5,008 nucleotides of DNA from Opitutaceae bacterium (GCA_031254955.1 JAIRTK010000473.1:1-5008); one strand, 5' to 3'. Numbered from the stretch's first letter, positions 1 to 5,008 are shown. Numbers and translations: made by a program. The notes: generated by a model from the sequence alone, not told the origin.

Positions 1-126
1 ACTCTACGCACCCTGGAGGACGCCATCCTTGACGAAATCGCCGCCATCCGCCAAGGCGGCGCCGCCGTCTCCGGCATGATCCACGGCTGGATGCGCGCTC
101 AAGCAAACGCTTCAGATCCGCACTAA
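1..126 (+). CDS. 3' end of an unrecognised protein (partial)
   Basis: Frame 1 is open from the first base to a TAA at 124-126 and gives the last 41 residues of a protein that begins upstream of the window. Third positions are almost all G or C, as in the firm genes of this window, which supports a real coding end. The visible tail begins TLRTLEDAILDEIAAIRQGG and ends NASDPH. It looks like one amphipathic helix (about residues 4-18), a Gly/Ala turn, a second short helix with MIHGWMRAQ, and a polar end. No membrane segment or catalytic motif is visible and I do not recognise the family. The gene is convergent with the MATE gene across a 332-bp spacer. Confidence refers to this being coding; its function is unknown. 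Confidence 0.6.
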   Translation, partial: TLRTLEDAILDEIAAIRQGGAAVSGMIHGWMRAQANASDPH

Positions 127-170
127 AGTGCCATTATTATTAGTAAATGGTATTACGCGCTGCCTCGGTC

Positions 171-193
171 GTAGCGCAGACTTCCAAGTCTGC
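171..193 (+). repeat. REP-like hairpin (type A) with GTAG foot
   Basis: The palindrome GCAGACTTCCAAGTCTGC (176-193) folds as a perfect 8-bp stem over CC, or a 7-bp stem closing on TCC/A. The tetranucleotide GTAG sits at 171-174, one base before the 5' foot. This is the signature described for REP elements recognised by REP-associated tyrosine transposases. A degenerate second hairpin may follow at 201-215 (CGGA pairing with TCCG around CTTCG, one mismatch), with a decayed half-copy GCAGATTT at 219-226. A transcription terminator is less likely, because no T-run follows on either strand. The fold is directly visible; the REP assignment is inference. Confidence 0.6.
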
Positions 194-234
194 TTCAGGG
201 CGGACCTTCGATCCGTCAGCAGATTTGAGTGGGT

Positions 235-250
235 GCGGAGTGCGGATTGA
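235..250. repeat. 16-bp direct repeat, copy 1
   Basis: The sequence GCGGAGTGCGGATTGA occurs here and again at 307-322, a 72-bp period. A shortened relative, GTGCGGAGTGAG, follows at 339-350. The words are dispersed intergenic repeats with no coding sense. Confidence 0.7.
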
Positions 251-306
251 AACTCAGCAATCTCGGCATCGTGCCGGAAGGCAGTTCGATCACTCCGAGC
301 TTCGGC

Positions 307-322
307 GCGGAGTGCGGATTGA
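307..322. repeat. 16-bp direct repeat, copy 2
   Basis: This is an exact second copy of the 235-250 repeat. It is followed by GGGGACAAAGTGAGG and the shortened copy at 339-350. Confidence 0.7.
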
Positions 323-357
323 GGGGACAAAGTGAGGCGTGCGGAGTGAGGCCTGGA

Positions 358-401
358 GAGTGAAGAGTGAAGGGTTTGTTGCCACCCTTCACCCTTCGCT
401 C
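358..401. terminator. Long imperfect hairpin between convergent genes (candidate transcript end)
   Basis: An 18-bp arm at 358-375 pairs with 384-401 over an 8-nt loop (376-383). There is one A-C mismatch (366/393) and one T-G wobble (361/398). The inner nine pairs, GTGAAGGGT with ACCCTTCAC, are perfect. The position between two converging genes suits a bidirectional transcript-end structure. Neither strand has the T-run of an intrinsic terminator, so it may instead be an RNA-stabilising hairpin or simply a folded repeat. Confidence 0.35.
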
Positions 402-458
402 CCGCCCCTCACTCCAGCCCTTCGCCCTCACCTCCCCCCGGCCCTCCTCCTCCCCCCC

Positions 459-1817
459 CTATCTCGTCAACCGCACGAGCCTCCAGACCAGCAACACCGC
501 CGCGACCGCCAGACCGCACGCAAGCCCGCCCCATATCCCGACCGCGCCAAACGCCCCGCGCACGCCCAAAAACCAGCCTCCGGGAATCGCCAGCAACCAG
601 TAGGCGGCAAACGTGATCCCGGACGGCACGCGCACATCAGCCAACCCGCGAAGCGCCCCGGCTGACACCACCTGCGCCCCGTCGAAAATCTGGAACACCC
701 CCGCCACCACCAGCAACCGCGCCGCCAGCGCCGCGACCTCCGCGTCCTCGGGCACGAAACCGCGCGCGATCACCCCGCCCGCCACGACAAACACCAACGC
801 CGAGCACCCCATGAAAACGCACCCCATCCCCACCGCGCCAAACCCGGACGCCCTCCGCGCCCCGAGCCGCCCCTCGCCGAGCAGCACGCTCATGCGGATG
901 CCCGCCGCCATGGATATGCCCAACGGCACCATGAACGTCGTCCCGGCGCAAGTCAGCGCGATCTGGTGCGCCGCCAACGCCTGCTCCCCGACCCACCCCA
1001 TCATCAACGCCGCCATGGTGAAAGCCGTCACCTCAAACAACAACATCGCCGCCGCCGGCGCGCCGATTTTCAGCATCTCCGCAAACCCCTCCGCGCGCAA
1101 CCCGCCCGCCCACCGCCGCCAGAACCCCCCGCGCCCGCCGGACGCCGGACGCGGCCACGCCTCGCCCAATCTCGGCTCGCTCCGCGTCCACGCGACGATG
1201 GCGGCGAGCGCGCCCGCCCGGGCCAGCAACGTCGCCAGCCCCGCCCCGGCCAGCCCCATCGCCGGCGCCCCGAGCCTCCCGTAGATGAACACCCAGTTCA
1301 ACACCACGTTCAACGCCACGCTGCCGAGCATGATAAACATCGGCACCCACGGACGCCCCAGTGCCTCGGCGAACTGGCGGAACACCTGAAACGCCATCGC
1401 CGGCACGACGGAAACCGCCAGCAAAAAATAATACGGCCCGACCACCGCGACGACCTCCGGCGGCTGCCTGAAACGATGCAAATGCCCGCCCATCGGCAGC
1501 AAGACGGCCATCTGGACCAGCATCGCGCAGACGGCCAGCGCGATCCCATGCCTCAACCACGAAGCGACGCCGGCCTGATCGCCGGCCCCGTTTGCGCGAG
1601 CCGTGAAAACCGGCACCGCCGCGAGCAACCCGATGCCGCCAAGAAAGACGACATGAAACACGCCTCCCGCAAACGCGGCGGCGGCAAGCTCGGTCGTGCC
1701 CACATGGCCGATCATCATCGTGTCGGCGACATTGATGAGCGTCTGGCCCGTCTGTCCGACGATGATGGGAACGGCCAGCGCGAGCGTGGCGCGGGCTTCT
1801 TGGAAAAAGGCAGACAT
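459..1817 (-). CDS. MATE-family multidrug/cation antiporter, NorM type
   Basis: A 452-residue inner-membrane protein of the usual MATE length (PF01554 twice). Such proteins export cationic drugs and metabolites in exchange for Na+ or H+. The first half opens with LALAVPIIVGQTGQ and LINVADTMMIGHVG (residues 12-40), the family's helix 1. The second half opens with FEVTAFTMAALMMG and LAAHQIAL (261-288). QIFDGAQVVSAGALRG (376-391) with DVRVPSGITFAAYW is typical of the NorM branch. D32, E262 and D379 fall where NorM has its cation-binding acidic residues; F375 replaces the tyrosine known near the last one (alignment from memory). About twelve hydrophobic segments are visible, with a polar Arg/Gly-rich linker at 211-240 between the halves. 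The start is the ATG at 1815-1817. The open frame runs 246 codons further upstream, but only through repeats and low-complexity DNA. No clear Shine-Dalgarno precedes it. The substrate cannot be read from sequence. Confidence 0.93.
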   Translation of the reverse strand: MSAFFQEARATLALAVPIIVGQTGQTLINVADTMMIGHVGTTELAAAAFAGGVFHVVFLGGIGLLAAVPVFTARANGAGDQAGVASWLRHGIALAVCAMLVQMAVLLPMGGHLHRFRQPPEVVAVVGPYYFLLAVSVVPAMAFQVFRQFAEALGRPWVPMFIMLGSVALNVVLNWVFIYGRLGAPAMGLAGAGLATLLARAGALAAIVAWTRSEPRLGEAWPRPASGGRGGFWRRWAGGLRAEGFAEMLKIGAPAAAMLLFEVTAFTMAALMMGWVGEQALAAHQIALTCAGTTFMVPLGISMAAGIRMSVLLGEGRLGARRASGFGAVGMGCVFMGCSALVFVVAGGVIARGFVPEDAEVAALAARLLVVAGVFQIFDGAQVVSAGALRGLADVRVPSGITFAAYWLLAIPGGWFLGVRGAFGAVGIWGGLACGLAVAAVLLVWRLVRLTR

Positions 1818-1863
1818 GGATTGAACCGGCCAGAACGACGCATTCCCTCCCGCAACGCAAGAA

Positions 1864-1873
1864 TTGCCGGCAA
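1864..1873. promoter_or_regulatory. Short palindrome upstream of the MATE gene
   Basis: TTGCCGGCAA is a perfect 10-bp palindrome centred about 50 bp upstream of the MATE start codon, where a repressor such as a TetR-type regulator could bind. Its GCCGGC core is common in GC-rich DNA, so chance is a real alternative. No convincing -35/-10 pair was found beside it. Confidence 0.2.
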
Positions 1874-1906
1874 AAGAGGGAAAGGGGAGGAAGAAAAAGG
1901 GGAGGG

Positions 1907-1974
1907 AAAAGGGATGAATAAGGAAAAGAGATGCGTAAGAAAAAGGGATGAGTAAGAAAAAGGGATGAGTAACT
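1907..1974. repeat. 17-bp tandem array, four units
   Basis: Four consecutive 17-bp units start at 1907, 1924, 1941 and 1958, with consensus AAAAGGGATGAGTAAGA. Units 3 and 4 are nearly identical; units 1 and 2 carry a few substitutions. The array continues a purine-rich stretch from about 1874 on the + strand, so the MATE leader strand is pyrimidine-rich here. There are no unique spacers, so it is not a CRISPR array. It lies 90-157 bp upstream of the MATE start and may fall in its leader or promoter region. Confidence 0.8.
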
Positions 1975-2024
1975 GAGGTTACGCGGATGGAGGTATTTTG
2001 AACCACCCAACGAAATCCAACCCT

Positions 2025-2204
2025 GGTAGGGAGGCCTCTCCGAGGCCTCCATCGGGCGGGGCTGGCGGTTTGAACTTCATGGGGAAAGCGAGGCGGCATG
2101 GGAAAAATGAGGTGGCATAGGGAAAGCGAAGCGGCATGGGAAAATCGAAGCGGCATAGGAAAATCGAAGCGTTCACGCGGAGGCCTCGGAGAGGCCTCCC
2201 TACC
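2025..2204. repeat. Composite inverted-repeat element 1 (BIME-like)
   Basis: A perfect 26-bp inverted repeat (2025-2050 and 2179-2204) brackets a 128-bp interior. Each arm is itself a hairpin, GGAGGCCTC-TCC-GAGGCCTCC on the left at 2030-2050 and its mirror on the right at 2179-2199. The left hairpin is directly preceded by GTAG (2026-2029) and the right one is followed by CTAC (2200-2203), so the GTAG feet face outwards. The interior is mostly a five-unit 19-bp array. The layout matches a BIME, a pair of REP hairpins in inverted orientation, of the kind mobilised in trans by a RAYT. No transposase is encoded within it. Confidence 0.75.
2078..2172. repeat. 19-bp tandem array, five units, inside element 1
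   Basis: Five 19-bp units start at 2078, 2097, 2116, 2135 and 2154. The consensus is CATGGGAAAATCGAAGCGG, alternating CATG and CATA openings. The last unit ends in GCGT instead of GCGG as it runs out. Copies differ by a few bases with no indels, so the period is exact. The array stops 6 bp before the right 26-bp arm and begins 27 bp after the left one. Confidence 0.85.
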
Positions 2205-2254
2205 GGCGCTCCCGCGCCTGCACGACGCCGGCCCGCGCAACCTCAATGAGTAAG

Positions 2255-2445
2255 GACGCTCGCGCAAGGAGCGGCGGCGTCCCGCCGCCGGACGAGGCGA
2301 AGCCTCGCCCGTTTGCGAAAGACGAGAGGCTGCGCAAAGCTTCATTTGCGAAAAGCTGCGCAAAAGCCCGCGCGTGCAGGGCGCTCGGGGCGCTCGCGTT
2401 GCTCGCGTCCGGCGGCGGGACGCCGCCGCTCCTTGCGCAAGCGTC
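2255..2445. repeat. Composite inverted-repeat element 2 (BIME-like)
   Basis: Arms of 39 bp (2255-2293 and 2407-2445) are inverted copies with one mismatch; the inner 31 bp are perfect. Each arm holds an 8-bp hairpin, CGGCGGCG-TCC-CGCCGCCG at 2272-2290 and its mirror at 2410-2428. GGAG (2268-2271) sits at the 5' foot of the left hairpin and CTCC (2429-2432) at the mirrored foot of the right one. The 113-bp interior carries GAGGC-GAA-GCCTC (2294-2306) and repeated words TTTGCGAAA and GCTGCGCAAA. The stem differs wholly from element 1 but the architecture is the same; only 50 bp separates the two elements. The open frames across it on both strands are by-products of the palindrome. Confidence 0.75.
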
Positions 2446-2509
2446 TTGAGATGACTCGCCTTTGAATCGCACCTATGAGCGACGGAGGGCAAGCGCCGAG
2501 AAGCAAATG

Positions 2510-2536
2510 GCGAATCGCGAATCGCGAATTGCGAAG
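2510..2536. repeat. 7-bp tandem repeat (GCGAATC)
   Basis: Nearly four copies of GCGAATC/T run head to tail: two exact copies, one GCGAATT and a partial GCGAAG. It is a short microsatellite with no coding sense. Confidence 0.75.
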
Positions 2537-2548
2537 CCTGAGGGTTTA

Positions 2549-2632
2549 TTTCCACTCTTCATTTTCCACTCTTCCCCTTTCCCCTTTCCCCTTTAATTTT
2601 TCACCTTTCACTTTCCCCCTTTGCCATCCCCA
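2549..2632. repeat. Polypyrimidine tract with internal repeats
   Basis: This is almost pure C/T on the + strand. It contains two copies of TTCCACTCTTC (2550-2560, 2564-2574) and three copies of CCCCTTT (2574-2594), then TTTCACCTTTCAC-type words. It lies 115-200 bp upstream of the sialidase-like gene. Such tracts can form triplex DNA, but I see no promoter element in it. Confidence 0.65.
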
Positions 2633-2684
2633 GCCCCATTCCCCCATCTACTTACCCCATCCCCCCCCCACACACCGCCTCCCC

Positions 2685-2699
2685 GGTCAACCATTGACC
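2685..2699. promoter_or_regulatory. Operator-like inverted repeat upstream of the sialidase-like gene
   Basis: GGTCAA-CCA-TTGACC is a perfect 6-bp inverted repeat with a 3-bp centre, ending 48 bp before the start codon at 2748. The right half, TTGACC, also resembles a -35 box, but no good -10 sits 16-18 bp downstream. A dimeric repressor or activator site is plausible; the regulator is unknown. Confidence 0.3.
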
Positions 2700-2737
2700 T
2701 GATCCGATGTTGAAGAGACGCCTGGGCATGGCTGAAT

Positions 2738-2742
2738 AGAGG
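2738..2742 (+). promoter_or_regulatory. Ribosome binding site of the sialidase-like gene
   Basis: AGAGG lies five bases before the ATG at 2748. It favours that start over the second in-frame ATG at 2760, which has only pyrimidines in front of it. Confidence 0.6.
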
Positions 2743-2747
2743 CCACC

Positions 2748-3941
2748 ATGCCCTTTCCCATGCGATTTTCCCGATTGTCCCGTTGCCTTTTTCCCCTCGC
2801 AACCGCGCTGGCACAGGCCCACGACGCACCGGCGGAATCGCCGGCGGCGCAACCCGGCATCGTGTTGAGCGAACCGATATTCACCGGCGTCCCCTACCCG
2901 CAATCCAAACCCAGAAAACCCGGCGACCCCGTTCAAGCCCAGTCCCACGCCTCGACCATCGTCGAAACCCGGTCGGGCCTCGTCGCCGCATGGTTCGGCG
3001 GCACCCGTGAAGGACGCCCCGACGTGGGCATCTGGCTCTCGCGCCACCTCGACGGCAAATGGACACCGCCCGCCGAAGTGGCCAATGGCGCGGAAACCGA
3101 GACCCCCCGCGTAAACTGCCTCAACCCCGTCCTGTTTCAAGTGCCGGACGGCCCGCTGCTGCTCTTTTACCGGACGGGGAAATGGTGGCCTTACGTGAAA
3201 CGCTCGACCGACGACGGCGTGACATGGTCGAAACCGGAACGCTTATACAACGGCAATTTCGGCCCCATCAAAAACAAACCCGTCCTGCTTCCCGACGGCT
3301 CCATTCTCAGCCCGGCCAGCACCGAGTTTTCCGGCTGGCCCGCGCCCGACGCCACCGGCTGGGACGCCCGCATGTGGCGCGTCCACTTTGAACGCCTAGT
3401 CCTCACCGGCAACCGCGCGACCACCAAAGCCACCCAATGGCAAGTCATCGGCCCGGTCAACGACGGCGCGATCGACGCCATCCAACCCAGCATCCTCCTT
3501 CACCCCGGCAACCGCCTCCAAGCGCTTGGCCGCACCGCGCAAGACAAGATTTTTCAAATCTGGTCCCACGACGGAGGCCGCACCTGGGGCGCCATGACCC
3601 TCACCCACCTCCCCAACCCCAACTCCGGCACCGACGCCATCACGCTCAAAGACGGACGCCACCTGCTCGTCTATAACCACACCACCCGGCGCCCCGACGG
3701 CAAAAACGGCCCCCGCACCCCGCTCAACATCGCCATCTCCGCCGACGGCAAAAACTGGAAAGCCGCGCTAGTGCTGGAGAACCAGCCCGGCGAGTATTCC
3801 TACCCGGCGGCCATCCAGACCGCAGACGGACTGGTCCACATCACCTACACCTACCGCCGCCAACACATCCGGCACCTGATCGTGGACCCGGCAAAACTAG
3901 TCTTGCGAGACATGGACGACGGCCAATGGCCGGAACACTAG
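2748..3941 (+). CDS. Secreted sialidase-like (BNR/Asp-box) protein
   Basis: A complete 397-residue protein of the BNR_2/COG4409 'predicted neuraminidase' type, expected to be a six-bladed beta-propeller acting outside the cytoplasm on glycans. Residues 1-24 look like a Sec signal: Arg-rich start, CLFPLATALA core and AQA just before HD. Canonical Asp boxes are STDDGVTW (153-160) and SHDGGRTW (273-280), with degenerate SADGKNW (331-337). Family motifs include SHASTIVE (67-73 region), AWFGGTREGRPDVGIW (81-96), GPIKNKPVLLPDG (172-184), NPNSGTDAITL (290-300) and GEYSYPAAIQT (348-358). The start follows an AGAGG ribosome site. The catalytic-Arg FRIP motif of classical GH33 sialidases is not seen, so true sialic-acid cleavage is not established. 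No carbohydrate-binding module, transporter or sialate catabolism gene is adjacent. The stop is TAG and there is no clear terminator. Confidence 0.88.
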   Translation: MPFPMRFSRLSRCLFPLATALAQAHDAPAESPAAQPGIVLSEPIFTGVPYPQSKPRKPGDPVQAQSHASTIVETRSGLVAAWFGGTREGRPDVGIWLSRHLDGKWTPPAEVANGAETETPRVNCLNPVLFQVPDGPLLLFYRTGKWWPYVKRSTDDGVTWSKPERLYNGNFGPIKNKPVLLPDGSILSPASTEFSGWPAPDATGWDARMWRVHFERLVLTGNRATTKATQWQVIGPVNDGAIDAIQPSILLHPGNRLQALGRTAQDKIFQIWSHDGGRTWGAMTLTHLPNPNSGTDAITLKDGRHLLVYNHTTRRPDGKNGPRTPLNIAISADGKNWKAALVLENQPGEYSYPAAIQTADGLVHITYTYRRQHIRHLIVDPAKLVLRDMDDGQWPEH

Positions 3942-4014
3942 CCCGCACGCCGCCGACCGCACGCGCGACACCCGCCACCGACCGCTAATGCACCGTGCCC
4001 CCGCGCGCACACCT

Positions 4015-4051
4015 CGCGCGCCCCCCCGCGCGCCCCCCCCCCGCGCGCCCC
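4015..4051. repeat. GCGCG/poly-C repeat ahead of the HD nuclease gene
   Basis: Three GCGCG blocks (4016-4020, 4028-4032, 4043-4047) are followed by C7, C10 and C4 runs, an irregular tandem with homopolymers. The rest of the 177-bp spacer (3942-4118) is C-rich with no gene, promoter or terminator I can support. The opposite strand carries three G-runs. Homopolymers this long are prone to slippage and to sequencing error. Confidence 0.7.
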
Positions 4052-4118
4052 ACCGCCACTACTTGCCCTTGCCACAAGAACACCCCCCGGCCACGCTCGA
4101 CGCAACATCCACGCAGCC

Positions 4119-5008
4119 ATGCCCAAATCCAAACCCGCCGACCACGCCACCGAACCCATGCTCCCGCGCCCGGTGCGCGAAATCAAAACCCTCGGCACCG
4201 CCGACACCGGACGCCTCTTCCACTCCGTCCTCCTCATCCGCCGCCTCTCGCTCAAAACCGCCTCGAACGGAAACCCCTTTTTCAGCATCGAATTCGGCGA
4301 CCGCACCGGCAGCTTCACGACCCACGCCTTCAGCGACCACCCGCAATTCGAGACACTAAAAACACTGCCCGAAGGCACCCCCGCGCGCATCGAAGCAAAA
4401 CTGGACTTCTACAACGGACGCCTCTCGCCAAAACTCGGCAAAATCACCCCCCTCACCGAAACCGACCTCGCCGCCACGCCCGGCCTGCTCGAAAACCTCG
4501 TCGAGACCCCGCCCGAAACCCCCGACACACTCTGGACCGAATTCAACACCTTCATCGACAGCATCAAACACGACGAACTGCGCATGACCGTGCGCGGAGT
4601 GATCGAAGAAATCGGCGAACCCTTCCGCATCTCCGCCGCCGCCATCGCGATGCACCACGCCTACCGCCACGGCCTGCTCGAACACACCACGCACATGGCG
4701 CGCGCCGCGCAAGCGCTTTTCCCCGTCTACCCCGAAATCAACGCCGACCTCGCGATGGCCGGCATCCTCATGCACGACACAGGCAAAACCATCGAATACG
4801 AAGGCGCCCTCTCCTCCCGGCGCAGCCGCAAAGGCATCCTGCAAGGCCACGTCGTGCTCGGCTACCAACTCGTGCGCAAACACGGCCTGAAAGCGCGACT
4901 CGACGCGGATTTGCTGGAACGCCTGGAACACATCGTGCTCAGCCACCAAGGCGAACCTGCATGGGGCGCGGCCATCTACGCAGCCACGCCCGAAGCGATC
5001 TTTGTCTC
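4119..5008 (+). CDS. yhaM: YhaM-like 3'-5' exoribonuclease, OB-fold plus HD domain (3' end cut by window)
   Basis: The frame is open from the ATG at 4119 to the window edge: 296 codons, against about 314 in Bacillus YhaM, so only a short C-terminal end is missing. YhaM-type enzymes are cytoplasmic, metal-dependent 3'-5' exonucleases in RNA (and some DNA) turnover. Residues about 30-112 form the nucleic-acid-binding OB-fold (GRLFHSVLLIRRLSLKTASNG, then FFSIEFGDRTGS). The HD domain spans about 175-296: HHAYRHGLLEHT (179-190), MHDTGKTIEYEG (218-229) with the metal-binding H219-D220 pair, GHVVLGYQL (243-251), HIVLSHQGEPAWG (271-283) and TPEAI. All expected HD histidines are present. The ATG is the first start codon after the TAG of the preceding gene, with which it shares a frame, but no Shine-Dalgarno is visible; M14 is an alternative. 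The first 20 residues are polar and poorly conserved in character. Co-transcription with the upstream gene is possible but not indicated. Confidence 0.9.
   Translation, partial: MPKSKPADHATEPMLPRPVREIKTLGTADTGRLFHSVLLIRRLSLKTASNGNPFFSIEFGDRTGSFTTHAFSDHPQFETLKTLPEGTPARIEAKLDFYNGRLSPKLGKITPLTETDLAATPGLLENLVETPPETPDTLWTEFNTFIDSIKHDELRMTVRGVIEEIGEPFRISAAAIAMHHAYRHGLLEHTTHMARAAQALFPVYPEINADLAMAGILMHDTGKTIEYEGALSSRRSRKGILQGHVVLGYQLVRKHGLKARLDADLLERLEHIVLSHQGEPAWGAAIYAATPEAIFV

Larger units (their letters stand above)
127..458. other. Convergent intergenic spacer, repeat-bearing
   Basis: No credible gene lies in these 332 bases. The short open frames on both strands are translations of repeat words such as the 16-bp direct repeat. 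Just after the upstream stop is a small AT-rich patch (about 130-156). It is followed by a REP-like hairpin, two copies of a 16-bp repeat, a long imperfect hairpin and a C-rich run against the MATE stop codon. Both flanking genes end here, so this is a transcript-end region and not a promoter region. Confidence 0.7.
1818..2747. other. Divergent intergenic region, 930 bp, repeat mosaic
   Basis: No gene can be supported here. The open frames (for example 2246-2449 on + and 2200-2472 on -) are translations of palindromic or tandem DNA and give Pro/Ala/Arg-rich peptides without domain character. In order it holds a purine-rich stretch, a 17-bp array, two composite inverted-repeat elements, a 7-bp array, a polypyrimidine tract and a small palindrome. 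The promoters of both the MATE and the sialidase-like gene must lie within it, but neither has a recognisable -35/-10 pair. Confidence 0.75.

Noticed and set aside
966..1955. Long + strand open frames (223 and 329 residues) antisense to the MATE gene
   Set aside because: These are Arg/Pro/His-rich shadows caused by high GC content in the opposite frames; they have no domains, and the MATE frame is unmistakable.
1907..2172. CRISPR array
   Set aside because: The 17-bp and 19-bp units are directly adjacent, with no unique spacers between copies, and there are no cas genes.
2255..2445. An insertion sequence with terminal inverted repeats
   Set aside because: The interior is only 113 bp and encodes no transposase. 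No target-site duplication is evident outside the arms. A non-autonomous REP/BIME-type element fits better.
2246..2449. Small open frames on both strands with SGGVPPP and SGGGTPPLL ends
   Set aside because: They are near mirror translations of the two arms of inverted-repeat element 2, so the palindrome explains both.
459..2555. A 698-residue open frame extending the MATE protein by 246 N-terminal residues
   Set aside because: The extra part reads straight through the tandem arrays and both inverted-repeat elements and is Arg/Ser/Pro low-complexity. MATE helix 1 begins about 11 residues after the ATG at 1815-1817, giving the family's normal length.
2694..2722. Sigma-70 promoter with TTGACC as the -35 box
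   Set aside because: At 17-bp spacing the -10 position reads GACGCC, and no better hexamer lies at 16 or 18 bp.
3939..4121. Stop-codon readthrough fusing the sialidase-like protein to the HD nuclease
   Set aside because: The two genes share a frame and no stop intervenes after the TAG. However, the linker would be repetitive C-rich DNA, one protein is secreted and the other cytoplasmic, and both are complete at this junction.

Overview
The window is GC-rich bacterial chromosome. Its coding strands strongly prefer G or C at third codon positions, and the spacers are repeat-rich. The gene mix is a NorM-type MATE exporter, a secreted BNR/sialidase-like protein and a YhaM-type HD nuclease. Together with weak or absent Shine-Dalgarno motifs and intergenic DNA built from short palindromes, this suggests a member of the Verrucomicrobiota, perhaps Opitutaceae-like. 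That placement is inference from style and gene families; there is no rRNA or marker gene here to prove it.

Layout: (1) 1-126, the last 41 codons of an unrecognised + strand gene. (2) 127-458, a spacer between convergent genes, with a lone REP-like hairpin, a 16-bp direct repeat, a long interrupted hairpin and a C-rich tract. (3) 459-1817, a complete 452-residue MATE-family drug/cation antiporter on the - strand. (4) 1818-2747, a 930-bp divergent spacer with no credible gene. It holds a four-unit 17-bp tandem array, two consecutive composite inverted-repeat elements (2025-2204 and 2255-2445), a short 7-bp array, a polypyrimidine tract and an operator-like palindrome. (5) 2748-3941, a complete secreted sialidase-like (BNR/Asp-box) protein on the + strand. 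(6) 3942-4118, a short C-rich spacer. (7) 4119 to the window end, the first 296 codons of a YhaM-like 3'-5' exoribonuclease (OB-fold plus HD domain), truncated only by the window edge.

The genes do not form an obvious pathway. The exporter and the sialidase-like gene are divergent and separated by the repeat block. The nuclease follows the sialidase-like gene on the same strand, but 177 bp away and with an unrelated role.

The most interesting structure is in the repeats. Five hairpins of three unrelated stem sequences obey one rule: a GTAG or GGAG tetranucleotide at the 5' foot (directly adjacent in four, 1 nt away in the fifth), then a stem closing on a TCC-type loop. Four of them are arranged as two inverted pairs with the tetranucleotides facing outwards. 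This is the layout expected of REP/BIME elements moved by REP-associated tyrosine transposases (RAYTs).
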